Source of the DNA: Tritrichomonas musculus
Lineage: Eukaryota; Parabasalia; Tritrichomonadida; Tritrichomonadidae
Assembly: GCA_039105265.1 (NCBI GenBank)
Contig: JAPFFF010000007.1
Coordinates: 930,001-994,000 of the forward strand
DNA length: 64,000 nucleotides
Direction: 5' to 3'
A model generated the notes under the pieces. It saw nothing but the letters and a program-made list of their open reading frames with translations. It did no database searches and was not told the DNA's origin. Position numbers and translations under genes: made by a program. Each line of letters starts with the position of its first letter. Position 1 is the first letter of the stretch. Of this stretch, positions 31,080 through 40,953 are shown one piece after another.

Positions 31080-34000
31080 TTAGGTTTCTTTTCTGAAATT
31101 AAGAATAAAATCAGGCATTGGAACTTCTTCCAATGCATCATTATAGCAAATAGATGAGATCTTAAAGAATTGAATATAATCAGGAACAGGCTCTTTTGTA
31201 ACTTCAACATAAATTTCTTGAATAGTCTTAGGCATTCTTTCATTCTTCTTTGCACTTTTCATATAAGCGGTGTAAATCTGGAATGTTCCAATACTAATTG
31301 TCATCACTCTTACTCCCCAATTCTGCTTGACTGTATCGATAAACGTTTTCACCGTCATGTTTCCATCAAGAGAAAGAGTGTCCCACAATGTTGAGAATTT
31401 CTGACCTACACCAGCAAGTGGCTTCTTTTCATCAGCAATTGGAGTTGATAAGGAGAACATTGAAATAGCAAGATTAATGAATCCAGAACGATAATCATCA
31501 AGTGTTTTTGGCTGTACGCAATGAACTTTGTACATCTCCATACAAACAAAACCACAAATCATTGCTGTTGTTGTTGAAATCGCTGGAATAATCTTTCCTG
31601 CAATTCGTTTGATTTCAAGTTTTGTTTCTGGCTTGATCTTGTAATTGATTGCACGAAGATTAGATGCAGATGCAACAAAATCCATATGATGATTAGAGTC
31701 GTCATCTTTTTCGAATTTTTCTTCAACAATTTTCAATGTTGATGCATATTTTTCTTTTGCTGCCCGAACTTTTTCAATAAGAGATAATATTCTTGGATCA
31801 TTATCATTGATCATTGGAGTGTTATCATTTTCATTTCCATCACCTTCATCACCAGTATCAATATTTGAAGCATTCTTTTCTGGCTTCCATTCTTTAACTT
31901 GTGTTGAAGCAGCAATTGAAATTGCTTCTTCAGCTGTTCCTGCTTTAATTCCGAATTCTTTTGCACGAATTGAAGCTGCTGAATAAATAAATTCTTTAAT
32001 ATATTCATTGTTTGCATCAAAGTCGAGTGGAGTTGGTGGCCTCTTTGATCCAGACCAGAATTGAACACCATGTTTTGTAACTGCATTGAGTGGGAACATA
32101 TTAAGCATGTCTCTTATCTTCCAATTGAATAATTCTTCGAATTTGATACGAGCCCATTTTGCACAATCTGCGAAATTTTCTGGTCTTTCGCCATCACAAA
32201 TTTGGCGAGCAATTGTTTCTAAGTTTTCAAGAAGAACTGAATTACCTCCTTTAGCTCTGACTTCGTTAATATATTGATCACAATTTTCGGCTGCTAGGAA
32301 TTTCTCGGTGGTTTCTATAGCTTGTTCAAAAATACCACCAAAAAGATCTCTTCCCCACATACAACAGTGGTCAATGTTGGATGGGAAATTATGTAATGTA
32401 CATTGAGGAATTGTTTTTTCTGGTGGATCAGCAGATGATGCATATGATTCAGTTAAACCAGGAACAACCATTTGGAAGTTGGCTTTAGCTCCAAGTGTGC
32501 CTGATTCAAGAAGCGGTTTTCGATAATAAACACACATTTTGTCCGAGAATAAACGACTCTGGATATTGTCAAGTGCGTTGCATACACCATCAAGGCTAAG
32601 ATAAAAAATATCATTGTAAAAGTCACGTGTCTTTTCTTCTAGAGGCTTTGTGTAAGCAACAGTTTTGACATTTTTATTCATACCAGTAATAACTTGACAG
32701 GCAACTTCAGACTTGTTTTTACCGATGTCTTTATCCCTGAAGAGGAACTGACGAGCTAAATTTGATTTTTCAATACGATCCATATCTGTCACAGTAATTA
32801 GACCTTCATTTTGAGTAGAAACACCCATCATAGCCCAATTCTTAAGAATTTCACAACCTATAGCACCTGCACCAATCAAAAAGTATTTGAGAGTAGTCAT
32901 ACGCTCTTGTTGGGCATCACCAAAAACAATGCGATAATTATCGTATCTGTCATTCTTTAATGTATAAGTTGTATCGGGTGGAAGCGATTCAATATATCCT
33001 AAAGCAAAAAATTGAACAATTGGAAGGAATTTGCCTGATAACGATTTAAGAACTTCTTGACCAACAATACCTCCAAATATTGCTGCCATTGGGGAAATTA
33101 CGGCTCCGTATTCACTAACAAGTAGAGATATCAATTCTTCATCAACATCTGAGTTGGTAGCAAAATTGACTTTATTAGCCATTGATATAACCTCTTTAAC
33201 ATTAGATAATGTGGGATATTTTCCATTATTTGCATCCATATATTTATGGATTGCAAAGAAACCAAGAAGTACTTTTCTATCTCTTCCAAAATTGCAATAA
33301 TCAGAATCAACAATTTGAGGATCTTTTAATTGTTCTTCAAATGTTGTAAAATTAAGGGTTTTTGGTGGTATAATTTGATTTCCGTATCCCCCACTTCCGA
33401 CCAGTTTGTAAGGATGGAATTTTGTTGTATCGCAATCAATCTTAAAACGAAATGCGTCGATGACGGTAATTTTGTATGAATTTCCATTTAATTCAGTCAT
33501 TCCTGAAACCTCTTCAAATTTGACATAATCTCCATCTGTAAGATTGTGGTTTGCTCTTTCTGCACATGTAACAATTCCTTGCTCAGAGTTCGTAATAAAT
33601 TCAATCATAAAACGAGAAGGAATTTCACCACGAGGATCATTTACGAGAAAATTATTCCCAAAGTCATCAAAAATATATCCAAAAACTCCTGAAGTTTCTG
33701 TTGCAATGAAACAAATATTATTTGAATGGCAAAAGTTTGAAATTTCAATGAGCTTGGTTTGACCTAATGGCTCAGTCACAACAACTGTATTAAAGTTTTT
33801 TGCAATTGATAATATATTTGGTTCTTCTGTGGCAGAGACGTGAACATGCTGGTTGAGCTCTTGGAGTTTGCTTAATGAAACTGTCGCTCGATTTTTCCCA
33901 ATATCATTTTCAGTAACATAAAATTGTGAACCAACATCGGTAATTGTAACTGATTTTGTATCATGAACAGTAACATTTTTAACACCAGCTAGAATAATAT

Positions 34001-34136
34001 TTTTTGCAATTTCAACACCAACACCGCCAAGTCCAGAAATCAGAACAGATGCATTTGCCATGCGTTTCATAGCATCAATACCGAGGACATAAATTTGCCT
34101 ACTATAAAGATCTTCATCGATTTGGTTTTCAGTCAT
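31080..34136 (-). CDS. UBA1: Ubiquitin-activating enzyme E1
   Basis: The 1018-residue protein has the length and order of a canonical E1. It starts with the inactive adenylation half (DEDLYSRQIYVLG, ISGLGGVGVEIAKN near residue 35), then the first catalytic-cysteine half-domain and the active adenylation half (FLIGAGAIGCEILKN near residue 417, with DMDRIEKSNLARQFLFR). The catalytic cysteine lies near residue 578 in SIP-CTL form (EKTIPQCTLHNFP). A C-terminal ubiquitin-fold domain follows. It uses ATP to form a thioester with ubiquitin and hands it to E2 enzymes in cytosol and nucleus. A TCATTTTT initiator-like site lies 7-14 bases upstream of the ATG. UBA1 is preferred over UBA6 or other E1s by overall sequence and organism, as single-celled eukaryotes normally have one ubiquitin E1. 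Confidence 0.96.
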   Translation of the reverse strand: MTENQIDEDLYSRQIYVLGIDAMKRMANASVLISGLGGVGVEIAKNIILAGVKNVTVHDTKSVTITDVGSQFYVTENDIGKNRATVSLSKLQELNQHVHVSATEEPNILSIAKNFNTVVVTEPLGQTKLIEISNFCHSNNICFIATETSGVFGYIFDDFGNNFLVNDPRGEIPSRFMIEFITNSEQGIVTCAERANHNLTDGDYVKFEEVSGMTELNGNSYKITVIDAFRFKIDCDTTKFHPYKLVGSGGYGNQIIPPKTLNFTTFEEQLKDPQIVDSDYCNFGRDRKVLLGFFAIHKYMDANNGKYPTLSNVKEVISMANKVNFATNSDVDEELISLLVSEYGAVISPMAAIFGGIVGQEVLKSLSGKFLPIVQFFALGYIESLPPDTTYTLKNDRYDNYRIVFGDAQQERMTTLKYFLIGAGAIGCEILKNWAMMGVSTQNEGLITVTDMDRIEKSNLARQFLFRDKDIGKNKSEVACQVITGMNKNVKTVAYTKPLEEKTRDFYNDIFYLSLDGVCNALDNIQSRLFSDKMCVYYRKPLLESGTLGAKANFQMVVPGLTESYASSADPPEKTIPQCTLHNFPSNIDHCCMWGRDLFGGIFEQAIETTEKFLAAENCDQYINEVRAKGGNSVLLENLETIARQICDGERPENFADCAKWARIKFEELFNWKIRDMLNMFPLNAVTKHGVQFWSGSKRPPTPLDFDANNEYIKEFIYSAASIRAKEFGIKAGTAEEAISIAASTQVKEWKPEKNASNIDTGDEGDGNENDNTPMINDNDPRILSLIEKVRAAKEKYASTLKIVEEKFEKDDDSNHHMDFVASASNLRAINYKIKPETKLEIKRIAGKIIPAISTTTAMICGFVCMEMYKVHCVQPKTLDDYRSGFINLAISMFSLSTPIADEKKPLAGVGQKFSTLWDTLSLDGNMTVKTFIDTVKQNWGVRVMTISIGTFQIYTAYMKSAKKNERMPKTIQEIYVEVTKEPVPDYIQFFKISSICYNDALEEVPMPDFILNFRKET

Positions 34137-34142
34137 TTTTTT

Positions 34143-34150
34143 AAAAATGA
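34143..34150 (-). promoter_or_regulatory. Initiator-like element (TCATTTTT) of the E1 gene
   Basis: On the minus strand TCATTTTT lies 7-14 bases upstream of the ATG. Sequence and distance fit the trichomonad initiator. Function is inferred. Confidence 0.45.
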
Positions 34151-35625
34151 GATAAAAGAAAATAATGATTTTTATTGGTATACAAATCTTTAATTTGTAT
34201 TTAATTAATACTTATTTAACATAAAATTATAAATATAACATGATACTTTATAATAAATAACTAATAATCACTATATATTTTCCACATATTTTTCGAGATA
34301 TGATTGTTTTATTGTATACAACTCACTAGTTTATATCAGCTTTTTGATAGAGGAAAGCAAAATAAAATGTTTAATATCTTTAAATAAATCTTAAATGATA
34401 ATATAAAAACAATTAAAATAAAATAAATCAATAGTATAATATATTAATAATATGTTATTTCCATTAATAATGACATAATTTCTAGAATACATGCCGATTA
34501 ATTTTTGAATTCAAAAAAATAACTAGAAAGTTAACTTATTTAAAAAGTTCAACTTTTTAATAGAATTTCTATTAAAACACGTTGGAAAGTGACATATCGC
34601 TTTTAAAATATCTTTAGACCATATTAAGGTTGAACAAAAGCAGTATATGATATCATATTGTAATATAATAAAATATATGATGACATCAATTTAATTACTA
34701 AATATAATGGTAAAATTAACGTAAAATATAAAAATAAATTAATTTTGCTTTTTGAATGAAAATTTTACAATTTGATAAGTTTAGAAAAAAAAATGATGTT
34801 TTGTATAAATATCATAGCAAATATGAGGAAAATGCAATTTTAAATATAAGATCTATTTTTTAGTTAATTTATTAAATTGAATTAAATTTTTATGAAATAT
34901 TTGAATCATCAGAAAATTGAGATCAATTCTATGAAATTATTATATACTTCAGAATATTGTGCATTTTTATAAGAAATAATTGTGAGATTGTAAGATATAA
35001 ACAATTGAATAATTGTGAGAAAATAAAGATTTCTGAAAAGTAAAAATATGTAAAGTATTCAAAGTAAAAATCTATCCAAAATAAAGTCCCCAGCGTCGGA
35101 ATTTTTGATTTTTTAAAATAATTCTTTTCAAAATCAAAAAATATGTCCAATTTTTCAAATTTTAACTCAGGTTGAAAAGATTAGCTGAGTGATTATTTAT
35201 GAAATTATCTCTACTTTTAGCAAGATATAGAATAATTTAAATATATTATATAATGATATTATTTTTTTATGAATATTTAATATAAAAAATTAAAATTTAT
35301 TATGATATTTTTCGCAAAATTTGTATTTTTGTTGTCACTTTTTGAATACTACAAAATTGAATGAATACCTTAATAGGGTCTATATCTTTAGATATCCAGT
35401 TATCAAATATCTAAATAAATAAAATATGTTATGAAGACATAAATCAAACATATTTTTTTCAATGTTCTCATTAATCGCAAATTCATGATTTTTTTTAACA
35501 TCCAACAAAAAAGGATTTATAAATTATTCAAATTGAAAATTGATTGTTACTTTAGAAAACAGGAAAATTTTTATCAAAATCATGATTTTTTTTAAACATC
35601 TATCAAAAAAGAAATAATTCGTATT
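34151..35625. other. AT-rich intergenic DNA, nothing firm
   Basis: Between the E1 promoter and the 3' end of the second Myb gene. AAAAAGTTCAACTTTTT (about 34543-34559) is a perfect palindrome around one base, a doubled form of a motif common in this window's intergenic DNA. No gene or RNA was recognised. Confidence 0.55.
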
Positions 35626-36168
35626 TTAAACTCTTTCAAAAGGAATTACAGTTGTAATTGTCGGAGCACCTAGTATATTTTGAGGGTTTCTTTCAAATGG
35701 AATGACAGTTTGACTTCGATGTTGCGAACTCTCAGGCGGCTTGGTAGGCCTACCCTTTGGACGTGCTCCTTTTAATGTTATTGAGTTTTGACCATAAATT
35801 GTTCTCTTTTGGACGGAATGGTAAAATCTATTTTTAAGTTGATTCTGGGTTCGATTTTGAAAAAGAGGAATTTTTTGAATTTGAGTCCATTTTGGACCGT
35901 ACTTTTGAAAAGCAAGCAGTAAGATTTTATCCTCATCTTCATGCCAAACATTATTCATGCTTAAATCATGCTCCAAGTAATTACACCATCGATCTCTACA
36001 TTGCTTTGCATCTCTGCTAAATCCGTTTTCACCCATTCTCTCAGCTACTATTTTCCAAGGCAACTCTTCACTACATATTCGTCTTAAACAATTGTCTTCA
36101 TCAATTGTCCATTTTATTCTAGGCTTTGGAGAATTTGGAATTGATTGCTGCTCAATTGGATATTCCAT
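35626..36168 (-). CDS. Short two-repeat Myb-like DNA-binding protein
   Basis: The 180-residue protein is little more than two Myb/SANT repeats (about residues 17-125): KWTIDEDNCLRRIC through KQCRDRWCNYL, then NVWHEDEDKILLLAFQKYG through NQLKNRFYHSVQK. Aromatic spacing and recognition helices are intact. The tail has KGARPKGRPTKP, an AT-hook-like stretch, and the hexapeptide VIPFER twice (near residues 154 and 174), once at the very end. These may be docking motifs. Such short Myb proteins are a large trichomonad family of promoter-binding factors. It shares layout with the Myb at 6957-7841 but lacks its acidic extension. Confidence 0.92.
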   Translation of the reverse strand: MEYPIEQQSIPNSPKPRIKWTIDEDNCLRRICSEELPWKIVAERMGENGFSRDAKQCRDRWCNYLEHDLSMNNVWHEDEDKILLLAFQKYGPKWTQIQKIPLFQNRTQNQLKNRFYHSVQKRTIYGQNSITLKGARPKGRPTKPPESSQHRSQTVIPFERNPQNILGAPTITTVIPFERV

Positions 36169-36497
36169 TAAAAATTTTCACAAATAACAGAAAAAATTTT
36201 CTGTTAAAATTAGAAAATGAGATGTACACAAGCCAAGATCCTGCCAAAATTTTTATTATTTATTATTACTAAAATTTATGATATAAATTTTATAAATTAT
36301 ACTATTTGTTTAATTAATAAATTTATCCTACAACTTCAAGATATACTTTTTTTTAGATATTTCGGTTTAATAGAATAATAATAATAATTGATAATTTTAT
36401 TTTATAATTTGTGAAAATTCATTCAAATTTATTTGAATAAAAAATAAAATATTATATTTTGTGAAGTGATTGCTTTTCACTTTTTCAAATAAATAGT
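36169..36497. other. AT-rich upstream region of the second Myb gene
   Basis: No initiator match was found near the ATG, and no gene or repeat was identified before the dispersed repeat copy that follows. Confidence 0.5.
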
Positions 36498-36499
36498 TT

Positions 36500-36830
36500 A
36501 AATTTCAAGCCATTTTATAAGAGAAAAAAAAAATTGGCAGATCCGATTGGCTTTTAATCCGAATAAATCGAATAAATATTTGGTGAAACAAAGTATATAT
36601 AGCGATGAAAGCAAAATTTTGGGCCAATTTTTTTTTATAACACAAACTTTACTTTTCTGAGCTATATAATTAATCCATACTATTTTCATGCATTTTTAAT
36701 TGTTTTTTAGTTTCTTATAATTAAATAAAACATATTTAAAATTAATAATTTATAAAATTTATTGAGATAACGATATTTTAGAAATAAAATAAAATGCATT
36801 GAAAAAAGTTGGCTTTAGTACATCTAGAAA
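36500..36830 (+). repeat. Dispersed repeat R1, 3' copy
   Basis: From about 36570 to 36830 this is nearly identical to 5172-5431, including the AGTATATATAGCGATGAAAGC phrase region and the downstream ATAACGATATTTT block. The 5' 70 bases (TTATAAGAG followed by an A run) are a weaker match. The close agreement over noncoding sequence points to a fairly young copy. Confidence 0.8.
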
Positions 36831-37282
36831 ATGTAAGAAAAATTTTTATGCTAAATTTTAACAGAAAAAATTTTTCTGCTATATTCCATATATTTTTACT
36901 ATATACTTATTTTATATTTTGATTATTGATGAAGTTAAATCATTTTAAAACTTCTTTTCTTTAAAGATCAAAAGATAAAAGGATAACAAATATCAAGAAA
37001 CTAGCATACAAAATATTCAATAATCATATTGAATATTTGAATAATGAGAGTGAGATACAATATAATTAAAATAACTTATTACGAATTAAATATAAACACT
37101 TTATGTAAATAAATTTATATTAATATTAATATTAAAGCAATATTTACAACTTATAGACAAATAAAAAAATAAAAATTGCCAATATACAATTATTTTTAAT
37201 AATATATTTAATTTGAAATTCAAATTTTGAATAGATCAACCGTTTATTGAATACCGCGCAAATACTAAATCTATCATCACGC
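36831..37282. promoter_or_regulatory. Upstream region of the coiled-coil gene at 37283
   Basis: AT-rich; a stem of GAAAAATTTTT against AAAAATTTTTC lies near 36837-36877, just after the repeat copy. The promoter of the plus-strand gene should be here; ATCATCACGC next to the ATG is a weak initiator candidate. Confidence 0.3.
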
Positions 37283-38977
37283 ATGTCTTCTATACATTCA
37301 AACATTAATGAATCTGATAATACAAACGAGAAAGGAATTGACCCAGAAGAAGATTCTGGAGATTTCTTTGATAACGATATTAGCACTTCTTATGAATTTT
37401 CTTCTCAAATTGAAGGAAACTCAACATATAAAAATACCATAGACTTATCAACTTTATCAATTGATGATCTTATTGATAGACGAGATAGATACATTGATGA
37501 TTTGAAATTAGAAAAAGCACAAGAAATAGACTCAATTATTGATTACCTACGAAGTATTGCTCCCGCCGGACCTATTCAAAAAGTGAAAGATTACTTATCA
37601 TCAAAATTTGAAGAATATTATGCACAATATCAAGATAATTGTAATAGAGCTAAGGAAGATTCAGAAGATAATGAAATTGAAATCAGAAAAGCTGGCGATG
37701 ATCTCTTTGTTGAAATGAAGTCTCGACATATTGAACAGCTTATTGAAATAGAAAAAATGAGAGCTTATGAACTTATTTTTAATAGAAATAAGCCTGTACA
37801 AGAAGCAAATGCTTATGAGCGTCGAGCTAAATATTCTGCTCAACAGAAAGAATATGATAAAGCATACCATTTTAGGCAGCAGGCAAACCAAGAGAGGGAA
37901 AAGATTCAAAATGAACGGAGAGGATTAGTCGAAGAAAAAATGAATAACTTAAAAACGAATGTTTTATCTACAATGAAAAGTGAAATGAAAATATTAGCAG
38001 GCAAGATTAAATCGCAAATTGAAGAAAATCAAACATATCTTAATGAAGAACTTGATTCTCATTTAAGAACATTTAAAGTACTTGCGAGCTCAGAAACGCA
38101 AAAAGCAATTTTTGGTCTCAATAATTATTTTCCTAAGAAAGAAACTAAGAGGTTACTAGCAATAGAAATCAGCAATTATGCTTCTTCGAAGTTGAAAGAA
38201 ATCACAGGAATGGATGTAAACATCTCTCTTTCAGCTCAAGCAAGTCCATCCAAACAAAGATCATCTCAATCTCAAACTGCTTCAGCCTCACCTTATCAAT
38301 CAATAAATACAGCAAAACAACAAAGCACACAAAAACAGAATAAACAATCTATTTCACCAAAACAGCAAAAGCAATTAAATACTCCTAAACAACAGAAACA
38401 GACAAATACTCCACAGCAACAAAAACAAACAAATACTCCTCAACAACAAAAACAACAAGAAGCAAATCAACCAAAACAAATAAATACAACTCAAAAAGCT
38501 AAACCAGAAAAAGAAGAAACACCTGTTACTCAAGAAAAAGAACAAAATTCAAATGAAGATCATTCTCAACAACCGCAAAATAATGAAACAAATGGACCAG
38601 CTGATAAAAGCATTGATCCCACCGTAGATACAAATGCTAATATTGACACCAAAGAAGAAGAAGAAGCAAATATAGAATATATTAATGCAAATGTGAATAC
38701 TAATGAAAATAACAATACAAACGATAGTATTAATGATTTAATTTTAGGAAACGATAATAATATTAATAACGATGAAAGTTTGAATTTGAATTCCACTGAA
38801 AATGATAATGGAATTGTAAATGAAGCATCAGATAAAAAATCTAATACAGATGCAATGTTGGACAACCTTTTGAATGGTGGCGATGATGATTTCCTTGCTG
38901 GTCTTGGTGAAGGAAATAGTACTGACAAACAGAATGATTTGAACACAGATTCAATTTTAGATTTAGGAGAAGATTAA
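37283..38977 (+). CDS. Coiled-coil protein with Gln-rich linker and acidic Asn-rich tail, unknown function
   Basis: In this 564-residue protein an acidic N-terminus leads into a helical, charged region (about residues 55-310) that should form coiled coil (KEYDKAYHFRQQANQEREK, NLKTNVLSTMKSEMKIL). A Gln/Lys/Ser/Thr-rich linker (about 330-410) repeats KQTNTPQQQ units. The last 150 residues are acidic and Asn-rich (NANVNTNENNNTNDS, DDDFLAGLGEG). No catalytic domain was recognised. The ATG at 37283 is used because the frame before it opens with a TTG. The gene at 40000-40533 has a similar charged coiled core and could be a distant relative. Cytoskeletal or scaffold roles are possible, not shown. 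Confidence 0.82.
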   Translation: MSSIHSNINESDNTNEKGIDPEEDSGDFFDNDISTSYEFSSQIEGNSTYKNTIDLSTLSIDDLIDRRDRYIDDLKLEKAQEIDSIIDYLRSIAPAGPIQKVKDYLSSKFEEYYAQYQDNCNRAKEDSEDNEIEIRKAGDDLFVEMKSRHIEQLIEIEKMRAYELIFNRNKPVQEANAYERRAKYSAQQKEYDKAYHFRQQANQEREKIQNERRGLVEEKMNNLKTNVLSTMKSEMKILAGKIKSQIEENQTYLNEELDSHLRTFKVLASSETQKAIFGLNNYFPKKETKRLLAIEISNYASSKLKEITGMDVNISLSAQASPSKQRSSQSQTASASPYQSINTAKQQSTQKQNKQSISPKQQKQLNTPKQQKQTNTPQQQKQTNTPQQQKQQEANQPKQINTTQKAKPEKEETPVTQEKEQNSNEDHSQQPQNNETNGPADKSIDPTVDTNANIDTKEEEEANIEYINANVNTNENNNTNDSINDLILGNDNNINNDESLNLNSTENDNGIVNEASDKKSNTDAMLDNLLNGGDDDFLAGLGEGNSTDKQNDLNTDSILDLGED

Positions 38978-39233
38978 TTTAAAAATAATAGTTTTGTACT
39001 ATTTTTTTTTTTTACTTTATTGCATTTAATATTAAATTATTTAATATTTATTAATTTTCATTAAATTTCAGTAATACTAATAGCATTCCCAAATTTTATG
39101 CGGCATAGAATTAAAAATTTGTTTTTTTAATGATATATATTAAAGAAAAAGATTATTATAATATATCAAATTTATACAAATCTAAACAATACATATATAT
39201 AAAAAAAAATATTATAATTACAACTATCATATA

Positions 39234-39929
39234 TCAGAATACATATATTTTTTCTTCATTTGGAACATCATTATAAAATCTTTCGTCATCAGAAAGTTTT
39301 CGTTCAATTTTTCTAACACAAACAGGAGATGTCCACTTTTTATTAATCTTTGGTTTCCTCGCTGTTTTAGCAGAATCTTCAAAATAATCACATTCAAAAT
39401 GATGGGAACTGATTTGAAAAGGATCTTGTAAAACTTGCCTTCTTGTTTTTATTTTACGCTCATCATAGTCATTGTCTTCGTTTGATTTACTGAAGTAAAT
39501 ATTTGGAAAATTTATTTTGTTAAGGGCTGTACTAGAATCTGTTTCATTTACACATGAGACAGGGACATCATCAGTAACCCACATTTTAGGATTTGGACTA
39601 GATTTTTTTGGTTTTCGTCTATAGTCTATTTCTAAATCATTACCTTTAGAAAAATTTCTAGCTGTATGAGGAACTTTTCGATTTTTCTGATTGAAATTAG
39701 ATCTTGCTAATTCAGATTTGACGTTGCGCGGCCTTACTTTAACTCCCTTTGCAATTCGAGATTTCTGCATCACTGTCATTGGTCGTTTTAAATTTTTTAC
39801 TGTAAGATTTGCTTGATCTTCCAACTCTTCAAAACGAGCACTAAATCCACGCTGAATTTCATCAATAGCAACAGCTGTTTTAGTATACTCTTGACTTTCT
39901 TTTTTAAGTGAAGATAAGAAGCTTTCCAT
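39234..39929 (-). CDS. Basic protein of unknown function
   Basis: The 231-residue protein is Lys/Arg/Asn/Ser-rich with a short helical N-terminus (FLSSLKKESQEYTKTAVAIDEI) and several basic clusters (RPRNVKSELARSNF, DYRRKPKKSS). No known domain was recognised. The composition would suit a nuclear, ribonucleoprotein or cytoskeletal protein, but this is a guess. The gene is divergent from 40000-40533 with only 70 bases between the two ATGs, so the promoters must overlap. It ends convergent with 37283-38977. Confidence 0.75.
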   Translation of the reverse strand: MESFLSSLKKESQEYTKTAVAIDEIQRGFSARFEELEDQANLTVKNLKRPMTVMQKSRIAKGVKVRPRNVKSELARSNFNQKNRKVPHTARNFSKGNDLEIDYRRKPKKSSPNPKMWVTDDVPVSCVNETDSSTALNKINFPNIYFSKSNEDNDYDERKIKTRRQVLQDPFQISSHHFECDYFEDSAKTARKPKINKKWTSPVCVRKIERKLSDDERFYNDVPNEEKIYVF

Positions 39930-39999
39930 TTTACTCTAATTTCCAACTAACTTTAATAACGTTTTTTTTTTGTATAAACTTTTTGAAATTTATTAATTT
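39930..39999. promoter_or_regulatory. 70-bp divergent promoter
   Basis: Both neighbouring genes must start transcription from this span. It contains a T run and AACTTTTTGAA (39977-39987), which ends 12 bases before the ATG at 40000 and recurs in many intergenic regions here. Confidence 0.45.
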
Positions 40000-40533
40000 A
40001 TGAAAAAGATTGAAGATATACCAATTCCAAACGATTTAACAGAAATACAAAAAGCAGAATTTATTGCCTATAAAGAAGCCATGATACAAATTGAAAAAGA
40101 ATGGGAACAATTGGAAAATGATGAAAATAACGATCAAAAAGCTTGCAGCACAATTATTCAAGAGTTGCATGACCGAAAAGTAAAAAAGATTGCTGAAAAG
40201 CTTTCATCTAGACAAGACATTATTCAAAAACAGCATCAAAAAGAAAAAGATAAAATAGAAAAGGAATTTAGAGCCGCAAAAACAACCCTAAATGATAGAC
40301 TTGTTCGCGCTTATTATTCATCATATCAAAATATAATTGGTCAACTCAAAGATTTGAAAGGAAAAGATTACAGCGTGGATAATTCAATTGATTTTCCTCC
40401 AATCCAGCCAGATCCACAAATGTTGACGAGAACGAAACAACCTGAAGAGCCAAACTTCAGGTTATCAAGCCAAGATTGTGAAAAAGATTTGAGAAAAATC
40501 CAAAATATCTTCAATCAAAGAGAGAATGAGTAA
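40000..40533 (+). CDS. Small coiled-coil protein, unknown function
   Basis: The 177-residue, highly charged, mostly helical protein has a coiled core (about residues 15-125: KAEFIAYKEAMIQIEKEWEQ, QKQHQKEKDKIEKEFRAA). A short C-terminal part contains DFPPIQPDPQM and ends in an Asn/Glu-rich helix. No family was recognised. The reading frame is well supported by its codon use and a clean ATG and TAA. It shares its short promoter with the basic protein at 39234-39929. Confidence 0.75.
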   Translation: MKKIEDIPIPNDLTEIQKAEFIAYKEAMIQIEKEWEQLENDENNDQKACSTIIQELHDRKVKKIAEKLSSRQDIIQKQHQKEKDKIEKEFRAAKTTLNDRLVRAYYSSYQNIIGQLKDLKGKDYSVDNSIDFPPIQPDPQMLTRTKQPEEPNFRLSSQDCEKDLRKIQNIFNQRENE

Positions 40534-40953
40534 TTTTTGATTCATTATATTTTGCTTTATTTTTAGAATTAAGATGTTTGCACATCTTCATTTGTAAAAT
40601 GGTTAACTATGTTATTGAATTTGTCTGAAAAATTATTTTTATTTTTTTTAATTTCAACATAAATATATTTTGATTCTATTCGTTTAAATTATGAATATAA
40701 ACCGAACTAGAACTGTAAATTAATTATCCTTCCTCTATTTAAATCAGAAAATGATATGTATATCAATAGAAAATTGTTTCTTTCTTGCAGCTAATGATAA
40801 CATACTTGGGCCTCCCTAGCGCCTATACTCAGTTATTTTTTTTTTTTTTTTTTTTTTTTTTAAAGTAGAAAAAATAATAAATTTATATTTTGAAAATATT
40901 TATTAATCGTAATTTATTTTAAATAATCATTTAATTCTCTTATTACATGCAAT
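40534..40953. other. Convergent spacer with GC-rich patch and 26-T tract
   Basis: Just before a run of 26 T (40836-40861) is a short GC-rich stretch (TTGGGCCTCCCTAGCGCC). A T run after a GC-rich patch can end RNA polymerase III transcripts, but no RNA family is recognisable. Otherwise it is AT-rich DNA between two convergent 3' ends. Confidence 0.4.

Noticed and set aside
40810-40861. GC-rich patch plus T run as a polymerase III RNA gene
   Set aside because: No promoter box or known RNA family could be read; the T run may be simple slippage.
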